This document shows, piece after piece, positions 18,890 through 27,640 of a DNA stretch of 64,000 nucleotides. Location of the stretch: contig NZ_MUXF01000005.1 in NCBI RefSeq assembly GCF_003063295.1, positions 124,001 through 188,000 on the forward strand, in the 5' to 3' direction. A program made the position numbers and the translations under genes. Position 1 is the stretch's first letter, and every line of letters starts with the position of its first letter. The stretch is from Arcobacter lacus (GTDB taxonomy: Bacteria > Campylobacterota > Campylobacteria > Campylobacterales > Arcobacteraceae). Under the pieces are notes generated by a model. The model was not told the origin of the DNA, made no database searches, and saw nothing but the letters and a program-made list of their open reading frames with translations.

Positions 18890-19957
18890 ATGTTAAAAGA
18901 CAAACTTCAACCATTTATCAATAGATTCGAAGAAATCAATCAATTATTGATGTCTTCTGAAATAACTAGTGATATAAAAAGAATGACTGATTTATCAAAA
19001 GAACAATCAAGCATTCAACCTATTGTTTCTAAAGCAAAAGAGTATATAAAAGTACTTGAAGATATCGAAGAAAATAAACTTATGTTAGATGATCCTGAAC
19101 TTGGTGATTTAGCAAAAGAAGAATTAAAAGAGTTAGAAACAAGAAAACCAGAATTAGAAGAAGAGATAAAAGTTCTAATGATTCCAAAAGATCCAAATGA
19201 TGATAGAAATATCTATTTGGAATTAAGAGCTGGAACTGGTGGTGATGAAGCTGCTATATTTGTGGGTGATTTATTTAGAGCTTATTTAAGATATGCAGAA
19301 AATAATGGTTGGAAAGTTGAAATAATGAGTTCAAGCGATAGCGAATCTGGTGGTTACAAGGAAATAGTTATTCTTGTAAAAGGTGACCATGTATATTCAA
19401 AATTAAAATTTGAAGGTGGTACACACAGAGTTCAAAGGGTTCCTGCTACTGAATCTCAAGGAAGAGTTCACACTTCAGCAATTACTGTTGCAGTTATGCC
19501 AGAAGTTGATGATGTTGAAATCGAAATAAATGAAAATGATTTAAAAATTGATGTTATGAGAGCTAGTGGAAATGGTGGACAATCTGTAAATACTACAGAC
19601 TCGGCTGTTAGAATCACTCATATTCCATCTGGTATTGTAGTTACTAACCAAGACCAAAAATCTCAACATAAAAATAAAGATAGGGCTTTAAAAGTTTTAA
19701 AAGCAAAACTTTATGAAATTGAGATGGAAAAGAAAATGGAAGCAGAAGGTGCTACAAGAAAAGAACAAGTAGGTACTGGTGATAGAAGTGGAAGAATTAG
19801 AACATATAATTATCCACAAAATAGAATTAGTGACCATAGAATAAACTTGACTTTATATAGACTTGATTACATCATGAATGATGGTTTATTTGGTGAAGTA
19901 ATTGATCCTCTTATTGCTGATCATCAATCTAAACTTATCGAAGCTAATGGATTATAA
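18890..19957 (+). CDS. prfA: Peptide chain release factor 1
   Basis: The 355-residue factor reads UAA/UAG. It has the codon-recognition loop with PAT ([14 protein letters not shown]) and the GGQ peptide-release motif in [17 protein letters not shown]. Full length. It is cotranscribed with rpsT. Its TAA stop falls in the loop of the terminator hairpin that ends the operon. Confidence 0.97.
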   Translation: MLKDKLQPFINRFEEINQLLMSSEITSDIKRMTDLSKEQSSIQPIVSKAKEYIKVLEDIEENKLMLDDPELGDLAKEELKELETRKPELEEEIKVLMIPKDPNDDRNIYLELRAGTGGDEAAIFVGDLFRAYLRYAENNGWKVEIMSSSDSESGGYKEIVILVKGDHVYSKLKFEGGTHRVQRVPATESQGRVHTSAITVAVMPEVDDVEIEINENDLKIDVMRASGNGGQSVNTTDSAVRITHIPSGIVVTNQDQKSQHKNKDRALKVLKAKLYEIEMEKKMEAEGATRKEQVGTGDRSGRIRTYNYPQNRISDHRINLTLYRLDYIMNDGLFGEVIDPLIADHQSKLIEANGL

Positions 19958-19973
19958 ATCTATTAGCTTTTTT
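19941..19973 (+). terminator. Terminator overlapping the prfA stop codon
   Basis: The arms AAGCTAATGGAT (19941-19952) and ATCTATTAGCTT (19958-19969) form a 12-bp stem with one G-U pair and are followed by T. The loop contains the prfA TAA. Confidence 0.75.
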
Positions 19974-20001
19974 ATTAAATAAAATCTCACAAAAAATCTT
20001 A

Positions 20002-20022
20002 TAGTAACCAAAATGTAATCAA
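20002..20022 (+). promoter_or_regulatory. Pho-box-like direct repeat upstream of pstS
   Basis: GTAACC at 20004 and GTAATC at 20015 form a direct repeat with an 11-bp period, like the TGTCA-N6-TGTCA half-sites of E. coli PhoB boxes. TATTAA (20027-20032) downstream could be the -10, giving a leader of about 28 nt. A near copy lies before pstC. The regulator is inferred to be the PhoB-like protein at 26.96 kb. Confidence 0.6.
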
Positions 20023-20066
20023 CAGTTATTAAACTTCCAATGTATAAAAATTTATTGGAGATAAAA

Positions 20067-21122
20067 ATGACTTTCAAAAAAACATCTATGGCTTTAATAG
20101 CAAGTGCATTATTAACAACTACATTAAGTGCAAGAGATCAAATTAAAATAGTTGGTTCGTCAACTGTTTATCCTTTCTCATCTTCAGTGGCTGAAGAATT
20201 TGGTGCAACAACAAAATTTCCAACTCCTGTTGTAGAATCAACTGGAACTGGTGGTGGAATGAAACTATTTTGTGCAGGAGTTGATTTAAATACTCCAGAT
20301 ATTGCAAATGCTTCAAGAAAAATGAAAGACAAAGAGTTTGAAACTTGTAAAGAAAATGGTGTTACAGATATAACTGAAGCATTAATTGGATTTGATGGTA
20401 TTGCTATTGCTCAATCAACAAAAGTAAAAAGTTTTAATGTAACAAAAGAGCAATTAGCTTTAGCAGTTGCTGAAGAAGTTCCATCAAAAGATGGTAAAAC
20501 ATTAATCAAAAATCCATATAAAAAATGGTCAGATATTGATGCATCTTTACCAAATAGAGAAATTATTGTTTACGGACCACCAAAATCATCTGGTACAAGA
20601 GACTCTTTTGAAGAGTTAGTATTACAACATGTATTTGAAAAAATGCCAGTATATACTGATTTATTTAAAAAAGATGAAAATGCTAACAAAAAATATAAAG
20701 CATATTCTGTTATAAGAACTGATGGAGTTTATGTAGAATCTGGTGAAAATGATAACTTAATTGTTCAAAAACTTACAAAAAATGAAGCTGCAATTGGTAT
20801 TTTTGGATATTCATTCTTAGCAGAAAATAAAGATAAAGTTTTAGGAATTACAGTTGATAATATTTCACCAACAGTTGAAACTATTGCAAGTGGAAAATAT
20901 CCAGTTGCTAGATCTATGTATTTTTATATCAAAAATCAACACTCTAAAGATGTTCCAGCTTTAAAAGAGTATACAAATCTTTTTATGTCTGAAAAAATGA
21001 TAGGTGATAATGGAATTTTAAGTGAACTTGGACTTATCCCTTTAACAAGTGATGTAAGAAGTAAAGCAAGAAATAAAGTTCTAAATAGTGAAAAATTAAC
21101 AATAGAAGAATTAAAACACTAA
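20067..21122 (+). CDS. pstS: Periplasmic phosphate-binding protein
   Basis: This PBP_like_2/PstS protein opens with a signal peptide (...TTTLSA) and the phosphate-loop region IKIVGSSTVYPFSSSVAEEF, with STGTGGGMKLFC and GPPKSSGTRDSFEEL further on, both anion-binding segments of the family. I chose ATG 20067 (351 residues) because GGAG lies 6 nt upstream; the frame also opens at 20040 without a ribosome site. It captures phosphate for PstCAB. A strong terminator follows directly, so PstS can be made in excess of the membrane components. Confidence 0.95.
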   Translation: MTFKKTSMALIASALLTTTLSARDQIKIVGSSTVYPFSSSVAEEFGATTKFPTPVVESTGTGGGMKLFCAGVDLNTPDIANASRKMKDKEFETCKENGVTDITEALIGFDGIAIAQSTKVKSFNVTKEQLALAVAEEVPSKDGKTLIKNPYKKWSDIDASLPNREIIVYGPPKSSGTRDSFEELVLQHVFEKMPVYTDLFKKDENANKKYKAYSVIRTDGVYVESGENDNLIVQKLTKNEAAIGIFGYSFLAENKDKVLGITVDNISPTVETIASGKYPVARSMYFYIKNQHSKDVPALKEYTNLFMSEKMIGDNGILSELGLIPLTSDVRSKARNKVLNSEKLTIEELKH

Positions 21123-21128
21123 AACAAA

Positions 21129-21160
21129 AAATAAAAAGAAGTTATAACTTCTTTTTATTT
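21129..21160 (+). terminator. Strong hairpin after pstS
   Basis: A 15-bp perfect stem (arms 21129-21143 and 21146-21160) with a 2-nt centre is rich in A/T and followed by a further T-rich stretch. It probably limits transcription from pstS into the downstream genes. Confidence 0.8.
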
Positions 21161-21191
21161 ACTCTTTTTAAAAACTTCATTTAGGAAACTC

Positions 21192-22922
21192 ATGCCAAAT
21201 TGGACTGAAATAATAGAAAAATTAGATTATGCTTTTCAGCCTATAATTTACTCTCATAGTGGCAAAATTTATGCTGTTGAAGCACTACTTAGAAATGTTC
21301 ATGAAATACCAGGATTGATGAGTATTGATGACTTATTTGATTTAGCATTTAATGATGATTATTTGTATGAATTGGATTTACAGCTAAGAGAAAAAGCGAT
21401 AAGTAAATTTGCAAAAATAAAACAAAGCAATTTGAAACTTTTTTATAATTTAGATAATAGAATAATTTATAACAAAAATTATTCTCAAGGAAATACTGCA
21501 AAAATACTAAAAAAGTATAACTTGAACAAAGATAGTATTTGTTTTGAATTAAGTGAAAAAGGTACAGCAATAGAGCAAAATGCTTTATCAACAATGTTAC
21601 AAAGATATAAAGAAAGTGGTTACAAAATAGCTATTGATGATTTTGGAATAGGTGTATCAGGACTTAAACTTTTGTATTTTAGTGAAGCACATATTATAAA
21701 ACTTGATAGATTTTTTATTACAAATATTGACCAAGACTCTAAGAAAAAACTTTTTTGTTCCTCGATAATTGAAATGGCTCATATTATGGGAATGCAAGTA
21801 ATTGCAGAAGGTATAGAAACAGCAAAAGAGTTTTATACTTGTAAAGATATTGGAGCAGATTTTATACAAGGATATTTAGTTCAAAAACCAACAACAAATA
21901 TTGATAAAATAGAAAAGATTTATAATAATATTTGCTCTTTGATATCTGAAGATAAAAGAGCAAGCCAAAATAATTTTATTGATGAAAAATTTATAGAAAA
22001 TATTTTACCTTTAAATGTAAATACCTCTTTATATGATTTATTTTTGCATTTCAAAGAAAATACTAAAAGCCATTTTGTACCTATAACTGACGAATTTGGA
22101 AATTTTTTAGGAATAATTTATGAAAGTGATATAAAAAAAATATCTTACTCTCAATATGGTTTATCTTTAGCTCAAAATAGAACATTTTCATCAACTTTAT
22201 TAAAGTATATAAAACCAGCTTTAAGTGTTGAAATCTCTTGGGGAATTGATAAAATTTTAGAAATTTATAATCTAAATTCAAATAACTCTTTGGGAATATT
22301 TATAACATCTTCAGATAAATATATAGGATTTATAAATCTAAACTCTTTATTAACACTTTCTTATAAAAGAAATATTGAAATTGCTACAAATCAAAATCCT
22401 CTTACAAAACTCCCTGGAAATAATCAAATAGAAAAATTTATAGATAAAAGTTTTAAGAAAAATCAAAAAGATATAACTCACATAATTTATTTTGATTTTA
22501 ATGATTTTAAACCTTTCAATGATATTTATGGATTTAGGCAAGGAGATAGGGCGATTTTAATATTCTCAGAACTTTTGCAAAAAAGATATTCAAAAGACTC
22601 TTTTATCGCACATATTGGTGGAGATGATTTTTTTGTTGGACTAAAAAATAAAGACAAAGAAGATGTATTTGAATTGACGTCAAATGTACAAGATGAATTT
22701 AGAAATAGTGCAAAAAATATCTATTCAAAAGAGGATAAAAAAAATGGTTTTATTATCTCAAAAGATAGATTCAATGAAAAAAGAAGATTTGAATTACTAT
22801 CTGTTTCAGCTGCGATTATAGAGATAAATTCAAAATCTGACATTTCAAATTTTGATAACACTTTAAATATAGTGAAAAAAGCTTCAAAAAATTCAAAAAA
22901 ACCTATTTATAGTGTTTTGTAA
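21192..22922 (+). CDS. EAL-CBS-GGDEF cyclic-di-GMP signalling protein embedded in the pst locus
   Basis: The 576-residue cytoplasmic protein has an N-terminal EAL domain (1-240), a pair of CBS-like repeats (about 265-390) and a C-terminal GGDEF domain (about 400-576). The EAL residues look intact: E30 in EALLR, Asn in YNLDN, FELSE, IDDFG, IKLD, IAEGIE and QGYLVQ. The GGDEF site reads G476-G-D-D-F, an allowed active variant; I see no RxxD inhibitory site upstream. It may make, break or both cyclic-di-GMP, with CBS domains sensing a nucleotide. It lies between pstS and pstC, which suggests a link between phosphate supply and motility or biofilm. Confidence 0.9.
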   Translation: MPNWTEIIEKLDYAFQPIIYSHSGKIYAVEALLRNVHEIPGLMSIDDLFDLAFNDDYLYELDLQLREKAISKFAKIKQSNLKLFYNLDNRIIYNKNYSQGNTAKILKKYNLNKDSICFELSEKGTAIEQNALSTMLQRYKESGYKIAIDDFGIGVSGLKLLYFSEAHIIKLDRFFITNIDQDSKKKLFCSSIIEMAHIMGMQVIAEGIETAKEFYTCKDIGADFIQGYLVQKPTTNIDKIEKIYNNICSLISEDKRASQNNFIDEKFIENILPLNVNTSLYDLFLHFKENTKSHFVPITDEFGNFLGIIYESDIKKISYSQYGLSLAQNRTFSSTLLKYIKPALSVEISWGIDKILEIYNLNSNNSLGIFITSSDKYIGFINLNSLLTLSYKRNIEIATNQNPLTKLPGNNQIEKFIDKSFKKNQKDITHIIYFDFNDFKPFNDIYGFRQGDRAILIFSELLQKRYSKDSFIAHIGGDDFFVGLKNKDKEDVFELTSNVQDEFRNSAKNIYSKEDKKNGFIISKDRFNEKRRFELLSVSAAIIEINSKSDISNFDNTLNIVKKASKNSKKPIYSVL

Positions 22923-22950
22923 CTATTTTGTAATCAACTTCCTTTAGAAT
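22915..22950 (+). promoter_or_regulatory. Pho-box-like tandem repeat and -10 box before pstC
   Basis: TTTTGTAACTA (22915-22925) and TTTTGTAATCA (22926-22936) form an exact-period 11-bp tandem repeat, overlapping the stop codon of the upstream gene. TAGAAT at 22945-22950 is a good -10 box 8 bp after it. The element shares GTAAC-N6-GTAATC with the copy before pstS. Confidence 0.65.
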
Positions 22951-22953
22951 TTT

Positions 22954-23910
22954 ATGAAAATTAGCATAAAGGCAAAAGGGTTGAATAGTTTTGAATCACG
23001 AAAAAAACAAAGAGAACTCAACGAAAAATTAATAAAAATTGCACTTATATTCGCAGCTGCAATCTCAATATTAACTACTTTTGGAATTTTGTTTTCGATT
23101 TTATTTGAAGCAATAGAGTTTTTTAAATTAAGAAGTTTCTGGTACTTTTTAACTGGAACAGTTTGGAGTCCAGGAGTTGCAGGAAGTCAATTTGGTGCAT
23201 TACCAATTTTTGCAGGTACATTTGTAATAACAATTATAGCTTTACTTGTGGCAATTCCTATTGGTCTTGGAAGTGCGATTTATATGAGTGAATATGCAAG
23301 TCCAAAATTAAGAGATTATTTAAAACCACTTTTAGAAGTTCTTGCTGGTATTCCAACTGTTGTTTATGGATTTTTTGCTGCTGTTACAGTGGCTCCATTT
23401 GTTGTAAAAGTTGCAGCAATTTTTGGTTTAGAAGCTACATTTAATAGCGCATTAGCTTCTGGAGTTGTTATGGGAATTATGATTATTCCTTTAGTTTCTT
23501 CACTTTCTGATGATGTTATAAAAGCAGTTCCTGATTCTCAAAGAAAAGCAGCTTTTGGACTTGGTATGACACATGGTGAAACTATTAAAAATATTGTTTT
23601 ACCTTCAGCAATGCCAGGAATTATTTCAGCTTCACTTTTAGCTCTTTCACGTGCTCTTGGTGAAACAATGATTGTTGTTATGGCAGCAGGTTTAAGACCA
23701 AATCTTTCTTGGAATCCACTTGAAGACATGACGACGGTTACAGTTACAATAGTAAACTCTTTGGTTGGAGATTTTGAATTTAATTCGCCTGAAACTCTTT
23801 CTGCTTTTGCTTTAGGATTGATGTTATTTATTGTAACTTTGATTTTAAATATGATTTCATTGTCAATGATAAGAAAATTTAAAGAAAAATATAAAGTGAA
23901 TACATTATGA
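22954..23910 (+). CDS. pstC: Phosphate ABC transporter permease PstC
   Basis: This permease (318 residues from ATG 22954) has six membrane helices and the BPD_transp_1 EAA-type loop AAFGLGMTHGETIKNIVLPSAMPG. It forms the channel with PstA. The start is uncertain: ATG 22954 has no Shine-Dalgarno and would coincide with the expected transcription start, whereas in-frame TTG 22981 has AAAGG 8 nt upstream and would remove nine residues. It overlaps pstA by 4 bp. Confidence 0.95.
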   Translation: MKISIKAKGLNSFESRKKQRELNEKLIKIALIFAAAISILTTFGILFSILFEAIEFFKLRSFWYFLTGTVWSPGVAGSQFGALPIFAGTFVITIIALLVAIPIGLGSAIYMSEYASPKLRDYLKPLLEVLAGIPTVVYGFFAAVTVAPFVVKVAAIFGLEATFNSALASGVVMGIMIIPLVSSLSDDVIKAVPDSQRKAAFGLGMTHGETIKNIVLPSAMPGIISASLLALSRALGETMIVVMAAGLRPNLSWNPLEDMTTVTVTIVNSLVGDFEFNSPETLSAFALGLMLFIVTLILNMISLSMIRKFKEKYKVNTL

Positions 23911-25091
23911 TAAAAAAGAAAAAAAATAAACAAAATAATCCATTTTATGATCCAACACTAAAAAGTAGACATACAAGTGCAGCTAGATTTAAGAAATTTA
24001 CACTTACTTCTTTGATATTTTCAATTGCATTTTTAGCTTTTTTCCTTTTCGATATGATTACTAAAGGAGTACCAGCTTTTAATGTTGCATATGTAAAAGT
24101 AGATGTAACATTTAGTGAAAAATCTTTAGAAGATACAAGATTTGCAGTTGATAAAAAATATAGAGATATTGTATCAAGAGCTTGGCTTAGAGATATTCCT
24201 AATTTATTAAAAGAAAATCCAGATTATATGAATACAACGCAAAACCTTTGGGTTTTAGCTGATGACCAAGTTGATCAATATATAAAAAATCACAATAATA
24301 ATCTAAAAGATAAAGAAATAATTATTGTAGATGAATTATATTCTCAAGGTTTAATTGAAAAAAAATTTAATGCAATATTTTTCAAAAATGGTGATTCAAA
24401 AATACCTGAATATGCAGGAATTTTTTCAGCAGTTGTTGGTTCGATTTTAACTTTGATTATAACAATGCTTGTAGCATTTCCAATTGGAGTTATGACAGCT
24501 ATTTATCTTGAAGAGTTTGCAGGTGATAATAAATTTACAAGATTTATTGAAATAAATATTAATAACCTTGCAGCTATTCCATCTATTTTATTTGGACTTT
24601 TAGGACTTGCAATATTTATAAACCTTTTTGGAATGCCAAGAAGTTCACCTTTAGTTGGAGGTTTAACTTTAGCACTTATGACTTTACCAATTATAATAGT
24701 TAGTTCAAGAGCGGCACTTAGAGCAGTTCCTGATAGTATAAGACAAGCTGGATATGGTTTAGGATTAAATAAAATCCAAGTTACACGAGATCACGTTTTA
24801 CCTTTAGCATTTCCTGGAATTTTAACAGGTTCAATTATTGGTTTAGCACAAGCTATGGGAGAAACAGCTCCTTTAATTATTATTGGAATGATAGCCTTTA
24901 TTCCTGATGCTCCAACGATGGTTACTCAAGCTGCAACAGTTATGCCAGCACAACTATTTACTTGGGCAGGAATGCCAGAAGGTATGTATATAGAAAAAAC
25001 AGCAGCAGGAATTTTGGTTTTATTAACAATCTTAATTTCATTAAATGCAATAGCAATTTATCTTAGAAAAAAATTAGAAGTAAAATGGTAA
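23907..25091 (+). CDS. pstA: Phosphate ABC transporter permease PstA
   Basis: The 394-residue permease is longer than E. coli PstA (296) because of a periplasmic insertion of about 110 residues between TM1 and TM2 (about 55-165), which is Asp/Lys-rich. The core contains the EAA-like loop AGYGLGLNKIQVTRDHVLPLAFPG and PLIIIGMIAFIPDAP near the C-terminus. It pairs with PstC. The start overlaps the pstC stop, and pstB follows after 15 bp. Confidence 0.95.
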   Translation: MIKKKKNKQNNPFYDPTLKSRHTSAARFKKFTLTSLIFSIAFLAFFLFDMITKGVPAFNVAYVKVDVTFSEKSLEDTRFAVDKKYRDIVSRAWLRDIPNLLKENPDYMNTTQNLWVLADDQVDQYIKNHNNNLKDKEIIIVDELYSQGLIEKKFNAIFFKNGDSKIPEYAGIFSAVVGSILTLIITMLVAFPIGVMTAIYLEEFAGDNKFTRFIEININNLAAIPSILFGLLGLAIFINLFGMPRSSPLVGGLTLALMTLPIIIVSSRAALRAVPDSIRQAGYGLGLNKIQVTRDHVLPLAFPGILTGSIIGLAQAMGETAPLIIIGMIAFIPDAPTMVTQAATVMPAQLFTWAGMPEGMYIEKTAAGILVLLTILISLNAIAIYLRKKLEVKW

Positions 25092-25106
25092 AAGGAAAAA
25101 ATAAAA

Positions 25107-25877
25107 ATGAATACAGATAATAAAATTAAAATAGATACAAAAAACTTAAATCTATTTTATGGCTCAAATCAAGCTTTACATGATATCAATGTTAGTTTAT
25201 TTGAAAATAAAATCACAGCATTAATTGGACCATCAGGTTGTGGAAAATCAACATTTTTAAGATGTATAAATAGAATGAATGATTTAATTCCAATAGTTAA
25301 AATAGATGGTCAAATAATAATAGATAATAAAAATATCTACGACAAAGATGTTGATGAGGTGAGTGTTAGAAAAAAAATAGGAATGGTTTTTCAACAACCA
25401 AATCCTTTTCCAAAATCAATTTATGACAATGTAGCTTATGCTCCACTAAAACATGGAATTGTAAAAAAAGGTAAAGAGTGTGATGAGTTAGTTGAAAGCT
25501 CACTTATTAAATCTGGACTTTGGAATGAAGTAAAAGATAAATTAACACAACCAGGAACTTCACTTTCAGGAGGCCAACAACAAAGACTTTGTATTGCTAG
25601 AACAATTGCTGTTCGTCCAGAAGTTATTTTAATGGATGAACCAACATCTGCACTTGACCCAATAAGTACTGAAAAAATAGAAGCACTTATGCTTGATTTA
25701 AAACAAGATTATACGATTATTACTGTAACTCACAATATGCAACAAGCAGCGCGTGTTGCAGATTATACGGCATTTTTCCATTTAGGAAAACTAATAGAGT
25801 ATGATATAACAGAAACTATTTTTGTTAATCCACATAATAAAAAAACAGAAGATTACATCACAGGGAGATTTGGATAA
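25107..25877 (+). CDS. pstB: Phosphate ABC transporter ATPase PstB
   Basis: The 256-residue ATPase has Walker A GPSGCGKS, the Q-loop [17 protein letters not shown] that is diagnostic for PstB, signature [13 protein letters not shown], Walker [14 protein letters not shown] and the switch His in TVTHNMQQA. It powers phosphate import. AAAGGAAA precedes the ATG; it shares one base with phoU. Confidence 0.97.
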   Translation: MNTDNKIKIDTKNLNLFYGSNQALHDINVSLFENKITALIGPSGCGKSTFLRCINRMNDLIPIVKIDGQIIIDNKNIYDKDVDEVSVRKKIGMVFQQPNPFPKSIYDNVAYAPLKHGIVKKGKECDELVESSLIKSGLWNEVKDKLTQPGTSLSGGQQQRLCIARTIAVRPEVILMDEPTSALDPISTEKIEALMLDLKQDYTIITVTHNMQQAARVADYTAFFHLGKLIEYDITETIFVNPHNKKTEDYITGRFG

Positions 25878-26545
25878 TGTTAAAACCATATGAAACAAAA
25901 TTACAAAATATTAAAGAAGAGATTCAACAAATTGGAGTATCAGTTATTGAAGCATTAGAAATTTGTCTAAAAGCTTTAAATGATAGAAGAATTGAAGATT
26001 TAAGCAATGTTGAAATTAGTGAAAAAAAGATTTTATTAAAATCAAATGAAATTGATAACATTATAGTTGGAACTTTAGCTTTATATTCACCAGAAGCAAA
26101 AGATTTAAGAAGATTGGTGTCTTTTTTAAAGATTACAAATGAACTTGTAAGAACAGGTTCAAATGCAAAAGATTTTGCAAAAATGTTTAAAAAATCCTAT
26201 TCACAAGATTTGGATACAGCTATTATTTTAGAATATGCGATTCCTCTTTTAAAATCAGCATTATTGTCTTTACAAACGGCAACTTCTATTATTGATGAAC
26301 ATGATGAAAAACAAATCGAAGAAAAATATCATAGAGTTGTTGTTGAAGAGAGTAAAACTGATGATTTATATTTGATGATAGAAAAAAATATTTTAAAACT
26401 AATTACAAAAAAACTTGATTTATCAAAAGAATATTTTGATATTTTAAGTAGTTTAAGAAGATTAGAAAAAATAGCTGATCGTGCTGTTTCTATTGCAAAA
26501 TTATTGCAGTTTGCTCAAGTAGGTGGAGATATAGTTCAATCATAA
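25877..26545 (+). CDS. phoU: Phosphate signalling/transport regulator PhoU
   Basis: The 222-residue helical protein has two PhoU three-helix bundles with the metal-binding style segments PEAKDLRRLVSFLKITNELVR and SSLRRLEKIADRAVS. PhoU connects PstB to the PhoR kinase so that Pho genes stay off when phosphate is plentiful. Overlap with pstB by one base shows tight coupling. Confidence 0.94.
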   Translation: MLKPYETKLQNIKEEIQQIGVSVIEALEICLKALNDRRIEDLSNVEISEKKILLKSNEIDNIIVGTLALYSPEAKDLRRLVSFLKITNELVRTGSNAKDFAKMFKKSYSQDLDTAIILEYAIPLLKSALLSLQTATSIIDEHDEKQIEEKYHRVVVEESKTDDLYLMIEKNILKLITKKLDLSKEYFDILSSLRRLEKIADRAVSIAKLLQFAQVGGDIVQS

Positions 26546-26568
26546 ATTCTTTATGATATAATTTTTTT

Positions 26569-26973
26569 ATGAAAAAAGCTATAAACAAAATCTCAAATTA
26601 CTTTAGTTCGAACTTTGAAGTTTTAGTTGCAACAATTATCTTTTTAACGATACTTGTTGCAGGGCATGACTTTTATAGAGCAATTATTCTAATGTTAGAA
26701 TTTATTGTTATTATGGAAGTTGTAAAAATGATCTCGGATTTTATAAAAAAAGAAACATTAAGACTTAGATATGTTTTGGATATTTTTATAATATTTTTGA
26801 TTCGAGAAGTTGTTATTTTATCTGCAAATAAAAATAGAGATTATATTGATATAACATTTTTACTTTTTGTAATCTTTGTATTTTTTATATTTAGAATTCT
26901 TGCGATTAGATACTCTCCTGGACCTAAAGATGGAAATGAAAAAACAAATAAAGCTATAGAAAATGACGAATAA
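26569..26973 (+). CDS. PsiE-family phosphate-starvation-inducible membrane protein
   Basis: The 134-residue protein has four predicted membrane helices (about 18-32, 37-55, 68-88, 97-112) and matches the PsiE family in size and pattern (IVIMEVVKMI...RYVLDIFIIFLIREVVIL). PsiE is induced by phosphate starvation in E. coli; its function is unknown. Its place between phoU and the PhoB-like gene supports membership in the Pho regulon. It overlaps the response regulator by 11 bp. Confidence 0.8.
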   Translation: MKKAINKISNYFSSNFEVLVATIIFLTILVAGHDFYRAIILMLEFIVIMEVVKMISDFIKKETLRLRYVLDIFIIFLIREVVILSANKNRDYIDITFLLFVIFVFFIFRILAIRYSPGPKDGNEKTNKAIENDE

Positions 26974-27640
26974 CAAACTTATTTTAATTATAGAAGATGA
27001 AGAAGATATTTTAGAACTTCTTGAGTATACATTACAAAAAGAGGGTTATGAAACTATTGGATTTTTAACTATTGATAAAAATGTAAAAAAAGTTTTAGAT
27101 GAAGAACAAATAGATTTAATATTAATGGATAGAAATCTACCAAATATTGAAGGTACCACTTTTATAAACGAAATAAAAAAAGAGGGTTATACTAATCCTG
27201 TTATTTATCTAACTGCAAAAGATAAAGATGAAGATATTTTAGAAGGTTTTGAGTCTTATGCTGATGATTACATTACAAAACCTTTTAACATAAAAGAGTT
27301 ATGTGCTAGAGTAAAAGCAGTAATAAAAAGAACTTCAAAAGAGCTTGATATTTTAAAAGTTAAAGATATGGTTTATAATGCTTCAAATAGAAAGTTTTAT
27401 ATCGAAGATAAAGAGATTGACCTAACTCACCTTGAACATGATTTACTTTTAGAATTTATTAAAAATAAAGATATTTTGATGACAAGAGAACATCTGTTAA
27501 ATATTGTTTGGCAAGACTCTTTTGATAAAAAAGAGAAAACAGTAAATGTTGCAATTAAAAGGTTAAAAGCCAAAATTGACCCTGATGGAACAAAAAATTA
27601 TATTCGTTCAGTTAGAGGTGAAGGTTATATTTTTTGTTAA
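26963..27640 (+). CDS. PhoB-like OmpR-family response regulator
   Basis: The 225-residue regulator has a receiver domain with acidic pocket E11-D12-E13, phospho-acceptor D56 (LILMDRNLP), Thr in YLTAKD and Lys in ITKPFN, then a winged-helix DNA-binding domain ending RSVRGEGYIFC. It lies after pstSCAB-phoU-psiE and before a sensor kinase, so it is the likely PhoB equivalent (PhosR in Campylobacter). It probably binds the 11-bp-period repeats before pstS and pstC. It has no clear ribosome site and overlaps psiE, so it likely depends on coupling. Confidence 0.9.
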   Translation: MTNNKLILIIEDEEDILELLEYTLQKEGYETIGFLTIDKNVKKVLDEEQIDLILMDRNLPNIEGTTFINEIKKEGYTNPVIYLTAKDKDEDILEGFESYADDYITKPFNIKELCARVKAVIKRTSKELDILKVKDMVYNASNRKFYIEDKEIDLTHLEHDLLLEFIKNKDILMTREHLLNIVWQDSFDKKEKTVNVAIKRLKAKIDPDGTKNYIRSVRGEGYIFC

